From CAKMZU01 sp965248335 (GTDB taxonomy: Bacteria; Pseudomonadota; Gammaproteobacteria; Pseudomonadales; DT-91), in contig CBDFIY010000003.1 in assembly GCA_965248335.1 (NCBI GenBank), positions 1,798,001 through 1,862,000 of the forward strand: a stretch of DNA of 64,000 nt. Reading direction: 5' to 3'. This document shows positions 1 through 9,412 of this stretch, one piece after another; within the stretch, counting starts at the first letter, position 1, and the number at the start of each line of letters is the position of its first letter. Position numbers and translations under genes: made by a program. The notes under the pieces were generated by a model. That model was given only the letters and a program-made list of their open reading frames with translations. It was not told the origin of the DNA and searched no databases.

Positions 1-6
1 TTGATA

Positions 7-1683
7 CTAAAAATTATCTGCAAAGAAATCTTCAGCTATCCAATAATCACAATAGTGGCCACGTAAATCACTGCCTATTGTGAAATCTTGCCCCCATGTT
101 AAGTAGTTTTCATCCGTATCATTGTAAGCCGGCCAGTTAGGCGCAGAGGCGTGGTTAGGATTTCCTGTTCTTGCTAGTGTGCCCATGTAGTCTTGTATAG
201 ACATAGAAACTGCTTTCTGTTCATCGGTTTTAAGTGAGCTGGTAGGTGCGCTCGAACCAAATAAAAAGCCAATTTCTCCCGAGTGAAATACGCCTAAGGG
301 GGGTGGGTTAGTGCCCAGTTGGAATTTTGTTATCATCCTCAATATTGAATCACTGTACTCAGTAAATTGATATTGAAAGACGGGGTATCCGGCTGCGTAG
401 AGGTTTTTAGAGGTTTTCACCATGGCGCAGACAATGTTTCTGTCACCAGAAATGGTTGCCATTGCATGGCCGACATTAATGTATTGGTCGATAGGGTAAA
501 GATTAAGCACGTTATCAATATCTTCGGGCTTCATTTCTGTAAAGCGCTCAGTCATGTAATCTTTATAGTCAGCCTCTTCCGGGTGGTCTTTTAACGCCTC
601 GAACAAGCTACCTTCATCCTTCACTGTGCCGATAATAACGTTTTGTGGGGTTAACGCGCCTTGTTCAATTAATGCCTTGTTAGCAGAAATCATATCTTCA
701 AAGTTAGCATTAATAAAATGGTCGTCTTTAGTGAAATAAGGAAAAAATTTCCATTGCGTACCATCCACTAAAAAGAGTTCATTAAAGGGCGCGTCAATTT
801 TTTTGCGCATTTCTTTGGGTGAAAGTTTACGCATGCAGGCGAGTTGCTCGGCGGCGTCCTGTTGATCACACCCCATCATGCCCGCAAATTCAGCGCCTTT
901 TTGATCGGCTTCCTCTTGCTTCATGGTTAACCATTCGCCACAAGGGCCACTGGAGATGATTGAATTTTGAAATAAATGGCGGCTGAGTGGTGACGCCATT
1001 AGCATGCAAACGCTTGCACCGCCTGCAGATTCCCCAAAAACCGTGATATTTTCTGGATCACCACCAAAGCCTTCAATTTCATTGTTGACCCATTTAAGTG
1101 CTGCGACTTGATCTAAAAAACCGTAGTTTCCAGATTGCCCTTGTTCGGCTGTTAAGCCCGGTAAGGATAAAAAACCGAGAGGCCCTAAACGGTGGTTAAG
1201 GGTGACAACAACAACGTCTTCATTTTGAGAAAGAGTTGTTCCTTTATAAGACAGTTCATTACCTGAGCCGAGCAGGAATCCACCACCGAAAATCCATACC
1301 ATGACAGGATATTTGCCCGGTTTATCAGGTGCCCAAATGCTAAGGTCAAGGCAGTTTTCACTGGTAAATGGGCTAAAAACGCCGGTAGGGCTAGCCCACT
1401 GTTCACAGCCGCTTAGGCTAAATGAAGCACTCTTTGTTCCATCCCAAGGTTTTACCGGCTTTGGTGGTTGCCAACGATTCTCGCCTGTAGGCGCAGCAGC
1501 ATAAGGGATGCGATACCATGCGTTGGTGAGGCTATTTGAGCGCCCTTTGACTTTTCCGTAGCTCGTTTCAACGATACGATCACAGTCCCAGAAGCAAAAA
1601 TCAAAGCTGCTCGCATAGCTTGATAAAAGCAACCCTCCAAGTAAAGCGCAATACTGCATTAATCTCGATATTTTATTATCCAT
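7..1683 (-). CDS. Secreted type B carboxylesterase
   Basis: Carboxylesterase/lipase of the type B (cholinesterase-like) alpha/beta-hydrolase family, about 558 residues, the usual family length. It hydrolyses carboxylic esters; the substrate cannot be read from sequence. A signal peptide (residues about 5-27, ending SSYASS) suggests export. The oxyanion loop GGGF and the nucleophile elbow GESAGG (Ser near residue 219) are both present, as is the family NYGFLDQ segment. Four early Cys residues could form disulfides. The ATG at 1683 is preferred over a TTG nine bases upstream because an AGGGA sits about eight bases before it. It is transcribed alone or last after the genes at 2.0-4.0 kb. The call is firm; the substrate is unknown. 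Confidence 0.93.
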   Translation of the reverse strand: MDNKISRLMQYCALLGGLLLSSYASSFDFCFWDCDRIVETSYGKVKGRSNSLTNAWYRIPYAAAPTGENRWQPPKPVKPWDGTKSASFSLSGCEQWASPTGVFSPFTSENCLDLSIWAPDKPGKYPVMVWIFGGGFLLGSGNELSYKGTTLSQNEDVVVVTLNHRLGPLGFLSLPGLTAEQGQSGNYGFLDQVAALKWVNNEIEGFGGDPENITVFGESAGGASVCMLMASPLSRHLFQNSIISSGPCGEWLTMKQEEADQKGAEFAGMMGCDQQDAAEQLACMRKLSPKEMRKKIDAPFNELFLVDGTQWKFFPYFTKDDHFINANFEDMISANKALIEQGALTPQNVIIGTVKDEGSLFEALKDHPEEADYKDYMTERFTEMKPEDIDNVLNLYPIDQYINVGHAMATISGDRNIVCAMVKTSKNLYAAGYPVFQYQFTEYSDSILRMITKFQLGTNPPPLGVFHSGEIGFLFGSSAPTSSLKTDEQKAVSMSIQDYMGTLARTGNPNHASAPNWPAYNDTDENYLTWGQDFTIGSDLRGHYCDYWIAEDFFADNF

Positions 1684-1872
1684 TATATTCAATCCCTTAT
1701 AGGTTTATCCATGTTTGGATATCTTACATTAAGGCTTAATATGTATGTTAGAACAATTGCTTATATGGCAGGTAAGCCTCTTGTACAATTGCGTTTACTT
1801 TCTAGTAGTGAGGGCGCAATGAGGCTAAGGGTATTTGCAGCTAATGGTTGATTTCTGGCAATACTTCTCACC

Positions 1873-2000
1873 TATACCCATCGGAATTGGAGGTGCAAGA
1901 AGGCGGCAAGCGAGTGAATCCCCATGAGCTTACAATCAGTAAGTGATTGGGGTGAGTGAGCGCGGCCAACGCCCTTGCATCTTCAAGGGTGATTGGTATG
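1873..2000 (+). repeat. 128-bp palindromic MITE, copy 1
   Basis: First of four copies of a dispersed element (others at 27704, 34093, 63856). It starts TATACCCATC and ends with the near-complement, here degraded to GATTGGTATG. The whole element is an imperfect palindrome centred on a CTTAC/GTAAG hairpin. It lies at the 3' end of the methyltransferase gene on the other strand and supplies that gene's stop codon. Confidence 0.85.
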
Positions 2001-2446
2001 AAGCCATGGTCGTACTTGGTTTTTGTAATGTGTAAATTCTTGGCCAAAATTTGCTGCCAAAGCTTTTTCTTCAGGCTGTACTTGAAATCGCTGAATATAG
2101 GCAATGTAAAAACAATTAAGCTGGCGGCCCCTACTGAGCTTAGATACACAGACCAAGCAAACAGAAAGATAACAAAGCCAACATACATCGGGTTTCTTGT
2201 TATTTGATAAATAACTGATGTGACGAGCGTTGTTGAAGCGGCTGGATTCAGTGGGTTAATGGTTGTCTTGGCGTTACGAAATGCTATTGATCCGGCCACC
2301 CCGAGTGACCATATAATCCCTACAAGTGTGTATTTGATGACAGGATTATCATTGAATGTGGGGGTATGTATGGCTACTCCCCACATGCCACCGGCAAAAA
2401 TTAAAGCAACTAATGGCGGCGGTATTTTACTATCAAGAAAGCTCAC
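1983..2446 (-). pseudogene. ICMT/PEMT-type membrane methyltransferase, frameshifted
   Basis: Isoprenylcysteine carboxyl methyltransferase-like protein: small, multi-membrane-spanning, SAM-dependent, substrate unknown. The first ~110 residues are hydrophobic and include the family signature TRNPMY. The uninterrupted frame then loses similarity. Shifting by one base at the T5 run (plus-strand A5, 2108-2112) gives the canonical C-terminus: an RFQVQPEE motif, then FGQEF, HYKNQ and VRPWL. One T is therefore missing relative to a working gene. In that corrected frame the stop (TGA, 1983-1985 complement) lies in the MITE, five codons after VRPWL. Without the shift the ORF runs to 1868 and its last ~42 residues are pure MITE sequence. 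The gene is either a fresh pseudogene or carries a homopolymer sequencing error. Confidence 0.8.
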
Positions 2447-2481
2447 AAGATGACATTTTTGTTAGCATTATTCTTTGATTT

Positions 2482-3987
2482 TTACGCACTTGGTTTTTCC
2501 ATTTGCCGTTCATTTTTCTGCTTCGCCTTTGGGTTGCCCGTACCCAATGCCAGGATACGCATCTCCTCGGATTCAATTTCTTTCAAAATATCTTCAAGCG
2601 TTCGGCTAATTTTAGTGCAGTTGCGAATCCATTCTATTTTTGGCCAAGTTGCACGCTCTCCTGCAAGCACCAAATTGGTAATGTCTTCTTTTTCTGGGTT
2701 AGAAAAAAGTTTCCACGGGTTAAGGAGATTAAAGTTTGGCGTGATGGTGATGTCTGCGGTGTAGTCCTGTGAAACCAATGCATGAACCTGTGTTAAAAAA
2801 TAGCTGACTGCTGGCGATTTTAAGTTATCACGGGTATGCCTAAGTACGTTTGAAACAACATTTTTCGTTGTTTTAGCGGATATTTCCGCGATTAATTGTT
2901 TGATACCTTGTGTTTGACCTTTTTCAGAAACGAAAGGGACAACATGAGGGTTAACCTGGCTGGCAATAAAATGATTAACGCCATAAATACGGGATAGACG
3001 TTTGCCGGGTAGGTCGTTCGATAATGTGCCGTCAACCCACTGCCTTGATGGGTTGTAAGGCTGAGGCTGTCCATCTGAATTTTTAGCCACCAAGGTTACT
3101 GGTGGAAAGAGGCCGGGAACAGCCGTAGAAGCTAATACGCCTTTACGAACAAAAACATTGGGTGCGCTGATGGCACTTAGCATACGTGATTCGTGGTTAA
3201 GCCTTGCGGGTGAGATGGTTATATTGATCGCACGGCCGGTTTTCTCATAGGCTTCTTGAAAGGTGATTTCAGGAATGAATTTAGCCATTGTTTCTTCAAG
3301 GTGATCACCATCAAGTAATGCCTCTCCCCGGAATAAACGTTTCCACCCCATGAATTTCATGGCTTCAGTTTTAATGTCATCAAGTGCAAAATAAGAAGCA
3401 AGCTCTTCATCGGAAGCTGTACCTAAAATTGACGCAACAACGGAGCCTGCGCTAGAGCCTGAAATAACGGTGGGTAATAGGCGCTGTTCATGTAAGGATT
3501 TGGCAACGCCAACATGGAACATACCAAAATTAGCACCGCCACTGAGCATAAGTGCTGACCTGCCGAAACAGTGACTCGCGCGTCTGAAAAAATCCAGTTT
3601 ATCGGCAAGGCTGATAACGTCGTGGCTAATATCTTTGATATGTAATAAAGAGGCTACAACTTCGTCTATATACTCAACAATTAACGACTTTGTACCGAAT
3701 TTGCTGTGGTTATAAAGTGGTGAGCGGCCAATGCCACCGAGGTTGCCGTGTATGCCTTCATTGAGCGTATAGTAAAGCTGAATATCATCGCCTTGTTGTC
3801 GAAATTCTTTCAGTTTATTTAAACGTGAGCGAATCAAGTGGTGATCATAAAATGAAGACGTTTGTCTGTCTTTCCACTCATCTAACCCTGTTTCTCTATC
3901 AAAATTAAGGGCGGCCTCTTGCCAGTCTGTATAGTTTTCACAGTAATCCATATCTTTTAATAAAGATTTGATACGTCTTGATGTCAT
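2482..3987 (-). CDS. Patatin-like phospholipase (DUF3336-type)
   Basis: Patatin-family serine lipase/acyl hydrolase of 501 residues. The N-terminal ~130 residues resemble the DUF3336 extension seen in TGL3/4/5-like lipases and their bacterial relatives. The patatin core begins with the glycine-rich oxyanion segment SGGANFGMFHVG, followed by the nucleophile motif GSSAGS and later the catalytic Asp in VDGTLSND. All three catalytic elements are present, so activity is expected on acyl glycerides or phospholipids. No signal peptide is seen, so it probably acts in the cytosol or on the inner membrane face. It is 35 bp upstream of the methyltransferase gene on the same strand, possibly co-transcribed. 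The lysine-rich C-terminal tail is low complexity. Confidence 0.9.
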   Translation of the reverse strand: MTSRRIKSLLKDMDYCENYTDWQEAALNFDRETGLDEWKDRQTSSFYDHHLIRSRLNKLKEFRQQGDDIQLYYTLNEGIHGNLGGIGRSPLYNHSKFGTKSLIVEYIDEVVASLLHIKDISHDVISLADKLDFFRRASHCFGRSALMLSGGANFGMFHVGVAKSLHEQRLLPTVISGSSAGSVVASILGTASDEELASYFALDDIKTEAMKFMGWKRLFRGEALLDGDHLEETMAKFIPEITFQEAYEKTGRAINITISPARLNHESRMLSAISAPNVFVRKGVLASTAVPGLFPPVTLVAKNSDGQPQPYNPSRQWVDGTLSNDLPGKRLSRIYGVNHFIASQVNPHVVPFVSEKGQTQGIKQLIAEISAKTTKNVVSNVLRHTRDNLKSPAVSYFLTQVHALVSQDYTADITITPNFNLLNPWKLFSNPEKEDITNLVLAGERATWPKIEWIRNCTKISRTLEDILKEIESEEMRILALGTGNPKAKQKNERQMEKPSA

Positions 3988-4049
3988 CTTGTCGCCCTGT
4001 GGTTGACTACCATTTTTTTATTATAGTGATGAAAAGGGTAAAGCGTATT

Positions 4050-4799
4050 TTAAAAAGACAACGAGAAGGCAATAAGTAGTATGCATTCTGTGATCTGCTG
4101 TATTCCGCCTAAACAATCGCCGTTATATCCTTCAATTTTTTTTTGAAAGAATATTTTTCCCATAACGCTAACGGTAATTATACAGGTAAGTATTAATAGA
4201 ATAAAAGTAACAGGTATTAGGAGGAAATTAAATAACAAGATAAAACAGATAACAGGTAAAGCATGGTATTTACTCAATATTATACTTGCTGTCATTTTAG
4301 ATGCCTCAGAGGTTGAGGCGTAACTGCTTGTCGCAATGATAAAAAGCGGGGCTATTCGGCTCATGCTTTGTACGCTGATAAAACTGATAAGCATAATGCT
4401 TGTAGGCAGTGATACCATAAGGCTGATTTTTAACCCTAAGACAGAGATGAGGCTTAGGGCACCGTAAGTTCCTAGGCTTGAGTCTTTCATGATGAGTAAA
4501 CGTTTTTCTTTGTTTAGGCCACCAAAAAGGCCATCAAAGCTATCAGCGAGGCCATCTTCGTGGATGGCGCCGGTTAATATGATCGCCATGATAACCATGC
4601 AAATGCTTACACTTGTTTGCGATAGGTGGCCGAGTAGTATAAAGCCGAGTGCTGCGCCGGTAAGGCCAATAAGCATACCAACGATGGGTAAGTAATTAAC
4701 GGATAGCGCAAAATGCTCGGGTTTTAAGTTGCGTCCATTAAAGGGCATTCGGCTGAACTGAATAAAGCTGGCTTTAAGGCAATCTATGATGAAAGGCAT
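4050..4799 (-). CDS. cobS: Adenosylcobinamide-GDP ribazoletransferase (cobalamin synthase)
   Basis: Integral membrane enzyme that joins adenosylcobinamide-GDP and alpha-ribazole in the last steps of the nucleotide-loop pathway of B12 synthesis. The protein of 249 residues from ATG 4799 matches the family length and has several hydrophobic helices. The conserved acidic motif EDGLADSFDGLFGG binds metal and substrate. An in-frame upstream start at 4931 would add 44 hydrophilic residues with no family resemblance, so I reject it. No B12-box motif is visible upstream, unlike cobW at 41 kb. No other cob gene adjoins it. Confidence 0.9.
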   Translation of the reverse strand: MPFIIDCLKASFIQFSRMPFNGRNLKPEHFALSVNYLPIVGMLIGLTGAALGFILLGHLSQTSVSICMVIMAIILTGAIHEDGLADSFDGLFGGLNKEKRLLIMKDSSLGTYGALSLISVLGLKISLMVSLPTSIMLISFISVQSMSRIAPLFIIATSSYASTSEASKMTASIILSKYHALPVICFILLFNFLLIPVTFILLILTCIITVSVMGKIFFQKKIEGYNGDCLGGIQQITECILLIAFSLSF

Positions 4800-4997
4800 A
4801 TGGCAGTTCCGTTTGGCTGGGTGAGTAGGTGTGCATACGCCTCTCGTAGCCTGCGTGTATCTTGATGATTGCGGTGGGTTATGAGACAATTCGCCGCCGA
4901 TTTTACTGCTTGACCGCTCAATCAATCTCACCCTTTTTGGTCAGTATTAAGCATGAATCGTCGTTTTTTTTCAATCACGCTATAAAGCAGGAAATCT

Positions 4998-5615
4998 ATG
5001 GCAGAGCAAAAAGCAACCAATGTCCATTGGCATGATGGTGAAGTCACAAAAAAAGATCGTTCTGAGTTATTAGGCCAGCAAGGTGCAACACTTTGGTTTA
5101 CCGGGCTTTCAGGTAGCGGGAAAAGCACAGTCGCGGTTGAGTTAGAAAAAGCACTCTTTGCTAGAGGCAAATTATCGTATCGTCTCGATGGCGATAATGT
5201 TCGCTTGGGTATTAACAAGAATTTAGGTTTCAGCGCAGAGGATCGCGCTGAGAATATTCGCCGTGTCGGAGAGGTATCGAAATTGATGGCAGATTCGGGT
5301 GTGTTGGTACTTAACAGTTTTATCAGCCCCTATGTGGCGGATCGGGACCAAGTCAGAGCTTTGCATGAAGCCACCGATATCCCGTTTATCGAGGTGTTTG
5401 TTGATTGCAGTTTATCTGAAGCGGAGAAGCGCGACCCAAAAGGTCTGTATAAAAAAGCACGTGCAGGCGAAATTAAAAACTTCACTGGCATCGATGATCC
5501 TTATGAAGCCCCGACAAACGCTGAGATCCATCTGAAAACAGATCAAATGTCACTCGAAGAAGAAGTGAATTTAATCGTGTCAGCGCTTGAAGAGATGAAC
5601 GTTTTAGACAAGTAA
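4998..5615 (+). CDS. cysC: Adenylylsulfate (APS) kinase
   Basis: Phosphorylates adenylylsulfate to PAPS in assimilatory sulfate activation, in the cytosol. The 205-residue protein has the P-loop GLSGSGKS (residues 36-43), the DGDNVR motif after it and the family segments FSAEDRAENIRRVGEV and FISPY. The start ATG has an AGGA five bases upstream and matches the usual N-terminus (NVHWHDGEVTK). It is followed 26 bp later by sat, so the two enzymes that turn sulfate into PAPS are made together. It is divergent from cobS, with a 198-bp shared upstream region. Confidence 0.96.
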   Translation: MAEQKATNVHWHDGEVTKKDRSELLGQQGATLWFTGLSGSGKSTVAVELEKALFARGKLSYRLDGDNVRLGINKNLGFSAEDRAENIRRVGEVSKLMADSGVLVLNSFISPYVADRDQVRALHEATDIPFIEVFVDCSLSEAEKRDPKGLYKKARAGEIKNFTGIDDPYEAPTNAEIHLKTDQMSLEEEVNLIVSALEEMNVLDK

Positions 5616-5641
5616 GCTTGTCTGTTGATATTGGAGAAAGA

Positions 5642-6844
5642 ATGATGATAAAACCACACGGATCAGAGTCGCTCAACGCGTTGTTTGTTGAAGACGCATC
5701 TAAAAGAGCGTCGCTACTCAAAGAAGCAGAAAGCTTACCACAAATCGTTGTTAGCTCAGCCGCAGCTGCAAATGCGGTGATGCTGGGTGGCGGTTATTTT
5801 ACTCCTCTCGACGGCTATATGAATTTAGCTGATTGTTTAGGGGTTGCTGCTAATCTACAGACTGCCGATGGCGTTTTCTTCCCTGTACCTGTTGTCAATT
5901 TGATTGAGGACAGTGCTGCGATTCAGGGTGCAGCACGTATTGCTTTACGTGACCCTAACGTTGAAGGTCAGCCAATCATCGCGATTCAAACTGTTCAGGC
6001 GATTGAGGAGATCTCAGGTGAGCAGCTAGCCAGCATCGCTCAAGAAGTATTTGGCACGACGGATCTTTCACATCCGGGTGTGAGTACTTTTTTATCTTTA
6101 GGTAATCAATTGGTCTCGGGCCCTATTGAAGTGCTGAATTTCAGTTATTTCGAAACAGAATTCAGTGACACATTCAGAACGGCGGTACAGATTCGTGATG
6201 AAATCCAGCAACGTGGCTGGGAGAATGTGGTGGCTTTTCAAACGCGTAATCCTATGCATCGTGCGCACGAAGAGCTTTGCCGAATGGCCATGAAAGACCT
6301 CAATGCCGATGGTGTTTTGATTCACATGCTATTGGGTAAATTGAAAAAAGGCGATATACCTGCAGATGTACGCGATAATGCGATTCGTACCATGGTTGAT
6401 GGCTATTTCCCAGAAAATACTGTGATGATTTCAGGTTATGGTTTCGATATGCTGTATGCAGGGCCGAGAGAAGCCGTGTTGCATGCACTATTTCGTCAAA
6501 ATAGCGGTTGCACGCATTTTATTGTGGGTCGTGATCATGCTGGCGTAGGCGATTTCTACGGTGCTTTTGATGCACAAACAATTTTTGATGAGAAGGTGCC
6601 TGAGGGTGCGTTAGCTATCGAGATTTACAAAGCGGATCATACGGCTTACTCCAAAAAGCTTAATAAAGTGGTGATGATGCGTGATGCGCCGGATCACAGT
6701 AAAGACGATTTTATTTTGCTTTCAGGTACAAAAGTGCGTGAGATGCTTGGTCAGGGCATTGCACCACCCCCTGAGTTTTCTCGACCTGAAGTGGCGCAAA
6801 TATTGATGGATTATTATCAATCGCTGCAAGAAGAAACGGCTTAA
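5642..6844 (+). CDS. sat: Sulfate adenylyltransferase (ATP sulfurylase, Sat type)
   Basis: Converts sulfate and ATP to adenylylsulfate. This is the single-subunit Sat type, not the CysND heterodimer. The ~400-residue protein contains the active-site motif QTRNPMHRAHEE and the GRDHAG motif. The reading frame extends upstream to a TTG at 5618, but ATG 5642 is preceded by a well-placed GGAG, so I start there. It forms an operon with cysC and is followed by a hairpin terminator. Assignment to assimilation is an inference from the cysC linkage; no aprAB or dsr genes are in the window. Confidence 0.95.
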   Translation: MMIKPHGSESLNALFVEDASKRASLLKEAESLPQIVVSSAAAANAVMLGGGYFTPLDGYMNLADCLGVAANLQTADGVFFPVPVVNLIEDSAAIQGAARIALRDPNVEGQPIIAIQTVQAIEEISGEQLASIAQEVFGTTDLSHPGVSTFLSLGNQLVSGPIEVLNFSYFETEFSDTFRTAVQIRDEIQQRGWENVVAFQTRNPMHRAHEELCRMAMKDLNADGVLIHMLLGKLKKGDIPADVRDNAIRTMVDGYFPENTVMISGYGFDMLYAGPREAVLHALFRQNSGCTHFIVGRDHAGVGDFYGAFDAQTIFDEKVPEGALAIEIYKADHTAYSKKLNKVVMMRDAPDHSKDDFILLSGTKVREMLGQGIAPPPEFSRPEVAQILMDYYQSLQEETA

Positions 6845-6848
6845 ATAG

Positions 6849-6868
6849 AAAGGCGCGAAAGCGCCTTT
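6849..6868 (+). terminator. Hairpin terminator after sat
   Basis: Stem AAAGGCGC / GCGCCTTT around a GAAA tetraloop, five bases after the sat stop codon. The T-run is short, so strength is uncertain. Confidence 0.7.
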
Positions 6869-7241
6869 GATTCATAAGTGCCGACTTAGGTTTCGTTAAA
6901 TGAATAATTTAGAGGTTCAAAGTTTTGGTTAGGGATTTTAAAGAGCAAGTTAAATCCGTTAATTAATGCGTTAAGCTTGATTTGTTCTTTTATTTCCTGA
7001 CGTTGTACCTCTTTGTGCTCGTGTCGAGTGACAATATCCCAAGTATTCATGTTTTTTTCAGCAAAATTAAGTTGTCGTGCGCGTTTTTTTCTCTTTTTGT
7101 TAGGGGCGTTTTTTTTTATCTCATTTTCATCAGTTGGTGTGGAGGCAGCCAATATATCTAATAAACGTGTTGTGCATTCGGCTGCCGATTCGATGTCCGC
7201 ATCGTAGTTTTCAGAGTAGGTTTCGGTATTGCTCTTAGCTA

Positions 7242-9067
7242 GTGCCTGACAGAAAACCCCCTAAATTCAAATAATTGATCAATAAATGACCCCATTGATT
7301 TTCAAGAAACCCATTCATTTTTTGTTTTGATCATGATTCCAATTAAAATCATAAAAACAATGTTGTTTTGGCTGGGAATGACAAATTTAAGGCGCAGCAT
7401 CCCCGAGAACGTAGAATTCATTAAGCGGATTGCTTGAGTTAGGCAGCTTTGCGCCGCATTGCCTGAGCTCGCTCTTTTTCCTGTAGCCCCGCGCCGAGCT
7501 TTTGGATGTTTCGTGCTAGAACAGCCAGCGATACATATCGCTTAAATCCATCGATGCCATGATCAGGGCATTTATCCAGCCCGTGAACTTCAAGCGCATT
7601 AATGCCTGACTCAACGGCTGAATGCTGCCGTTTTTCTTTTTTAAATTCGGCGCTTTTCTCTCTCGCAGATTCTTCTTTATTGCGGCGGCCTTTTTTTGGC
7701 ATGATGACTTGTTCAAGATGTTCTTTGAGTACTTTTTGATTCTCAGGTGAGTGAAAACCCTTATCAAAGCTTGTTGAAATCAGCGTAGAAAACCGCTGCT
7801 TTGTCTCCGTCACCATGCTCACCGCTATCTGATCATCGGTTGTTTTCTGCATCACTTGATGATGTAAAATAAATCCCATCTGATCTTCTAAAATGCAAAC
7901 TCGCAATCCAAGCTCAACGGGTACACCTGCTTTGCCTTTGTTAATCCATTCGGTATGTTCTTGAAACAGGGAAAATACTTTTTCATTGTGTGGAATCGTT
8001 TCGCCTTGAATAACGCGACGAGTTATCTGATCAACTTGACGGTTGGCATGAGCAATAAATGTCTGGACACTATAGGCAGTATCAAGCATTGCCTTGGTTT
8101 TTCGGGCACCCATATCTTGTTTTAGCGCAGCTAAAGCCAACGTCATCTGTGCTTTTGATATGAGTTTTTGCGCGTACTCACAATACGTTTTGTGCGCATC
8201 AACAACTTCCTGCGCACGCAGTCTTTTCTTTTCATCGTCTTTTGATGTTGAGTGTTTTATTTTTTGGGCGATACGGTACAGTTTTTTAGTCTGCTTTAAA
8301 TTGAACTGATATTGCCGCCATGCTGTGCCGCCAATCTCTTCATTGAGCGCGTAAGATAGCGTGATAATTTTACGAAGAGCATCCCATAATAAATTGATGT
8401 CGGTGGGGTAATGGACGTTCGTTTCTACAACAAAAGAATCACATCGTCCTTTTAGCTCTTCGCACGCTTTTTTTTTAAAACAACGTGACCTGCTTTCACG
8501 ACGATCTCGCTGATTGCATCCAGTACTTCGGGCGTCAGTAATGCCACATTATCTTTTAGCGTTTGTAGATTGTACGCTTTCTCATCATCGTATAAACCGT
8601 GTCCGAGCATGGCTCGAATGGTTTTGTGATTGTTAACCATCTCATGCAGGCGATCGTAATCCCAATTGAGATTCAGCCGTAATACACCCATGACGAGAAT
8701 GATCCACAAATCCATTCCAGGGCGGCCATTTGTCGCATCAATATTTTGTGGAATAAGATTTTCCAAAACAGAAAAAACCTGCTCGCGGATAGATTCCTCG
8801 GTGTAAATATGCTGCAAACCCCGAAGAAGTTGTGGAATGTCATCGCGGGATTTTGAATTAAACTGGATGCTGGCTATATCAGCCTCGCCGAGTTGAAGTT
8901 GTTTTCGTACTGTCTGGCGCATGATGTTTTTACGGCGAAGTTTTGGGGTTTCAGGCTGTATTTAAACCGTATTATCGCATATAAACAGCCATCAGGAAAA
9001 AACTTCGTTAGCTAAATTCCCTTGAAACATTTGTGGTACCTAGCCTTGAGGCTTTTCGTTCAGGCAC
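7242..9067 (-). mobile_element. 1.8-kb insertion sequence, ISNCY-type
   Basis: An element of 1826 bp bounded by imperfect terminal inverted repeats: GTGCCTGACAGAAAA at the left, GTGCCTGAACGAAAA read inward from the right. It is flanked by identical 6-bp target duplications TAGCTA (7236-7241 and 9068-9073), themselves palindromic. It holds one transposase gene on the minus strand, now in two frames. Family assignment rests on remembered resemblance of the transposase to ISNCY-group proteins and is moderate. Both ends, both duplications and almost all of the transposase remain, so the insertion is recent. Confidence 0.85.
7439..8922 (-). pseudogene. IS transposase in two frames (-1 shift at an A9 run)
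   Basis: The upstream segment (8922-8452, 156 codons) carries the N-terminal region with NGRPGMDLW and NWDYDRLHEM. The downstream segment (235 codons from 8146) continues the same protein in another frame. The frame of the second segment is open back to the minus-strand run TTA AAA AAA AAG near 8466-8476. A -1 shift there joins VLKKK to ACEELKGRCDSFVVETNVHY, a conserved part of this transposase type. The result is one continuous ~490-residue protein. The site contains A AAA AAG, a classical -1 slippery heptamer, so either programmed slippage or loss of one A is possible. Confidence 0.8.
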
Positions 9068-9358
9068 TAGCTACTCTTGTTTCACTTAGAAGAAAGAGAG
9101 TGATTAAGTACGCTGCAAGTTTGTGATTGCGCATTGAAATTTTTCAGCGATATTTTGATCAATCGGATTGCTAGAATTATTCAGCAATGAGTTAGTTTAG
9201 AGGAGTCTATAAATAAATTCATGATTGGCAATTTCCTCTGATGTCTATATAGTTACACGAGTTATCTATTTACGATTAATCAGGTTTGTTTTACATGTAT
9301 CATCATGATCGTCTTCTTCTGTCACTCCTCCTGCCCAGCTGGGCACATTAAATTTATC

Positions 9359-9388
9359 TGCACAATTTCCCTGTAAAAATACTATAAT
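9359..9388 (+). promoter_or_regulatory. Predicted sigma70 promoter of leuA
   Basis: A perfect -10 TATAAT (9383-9388) with a weak -35 TGCACA (9359-9364) at 18-bp spacing. The predicted transcript would start ~18 bases before the leuA ATG, leaving no room for a leader-peptide attenuator. A 14-bp perfect palindrome TGCCCAGCTGGGCA (9332-9345) just upstream could be an operator. Confidence 0.55.
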
Positions 9389-9412
9389 TCCCCCAAATTT
9401 CTGGAGTGTCTC

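Larger units (their letters stand above)
6886..9134 (-). pseudogene. Small secreted-protein gene split by an IS
   Basis: The 3' part (6886-7241) is an open frame with no good start of its own. It reads back without a stop into the IS at 7242. On the far side of the IS, minus-strand sequence from ATG 9134 to 9068 encodes a signal-peptide-like start (MRNHKLAAYLITLFLLSETR). Removing the IS plus one copy of the flanking TAGCTA duplication joins the two parts in frame: 67 + 350 bases = 139 codons, giving a 138-residue exported protein. The mature part is lysine/arginine-rich in the middle (KKNAPNKKRKKRAR) with no family I recognise. This is an insertional pseudogene whose reconstruction is exact, though the function is unknown. 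Confidence 0.8.

Noticed and set aside
4800..4931. Possible leader or 44-residue extension of cobS, or a B12 riboswitch there
   Set aside because: The extension does not resemble CobS N-termini, and none of the B12 riboswitch blocks seen at 40.8 kb are present.
5102..5721. Minus-strand ORFs opposite cysC and sat, and similar antisense ORFs throughout
   Set aside because: They mirror the codon structure of well-identified genes and show no family features.
9200..9412. Leucine leader peptide/attenuator before leuA
   Set aside because: The only short ORF (ATG near 9305) lacks a Leu run, and the predicted promoter lies downstream of it.
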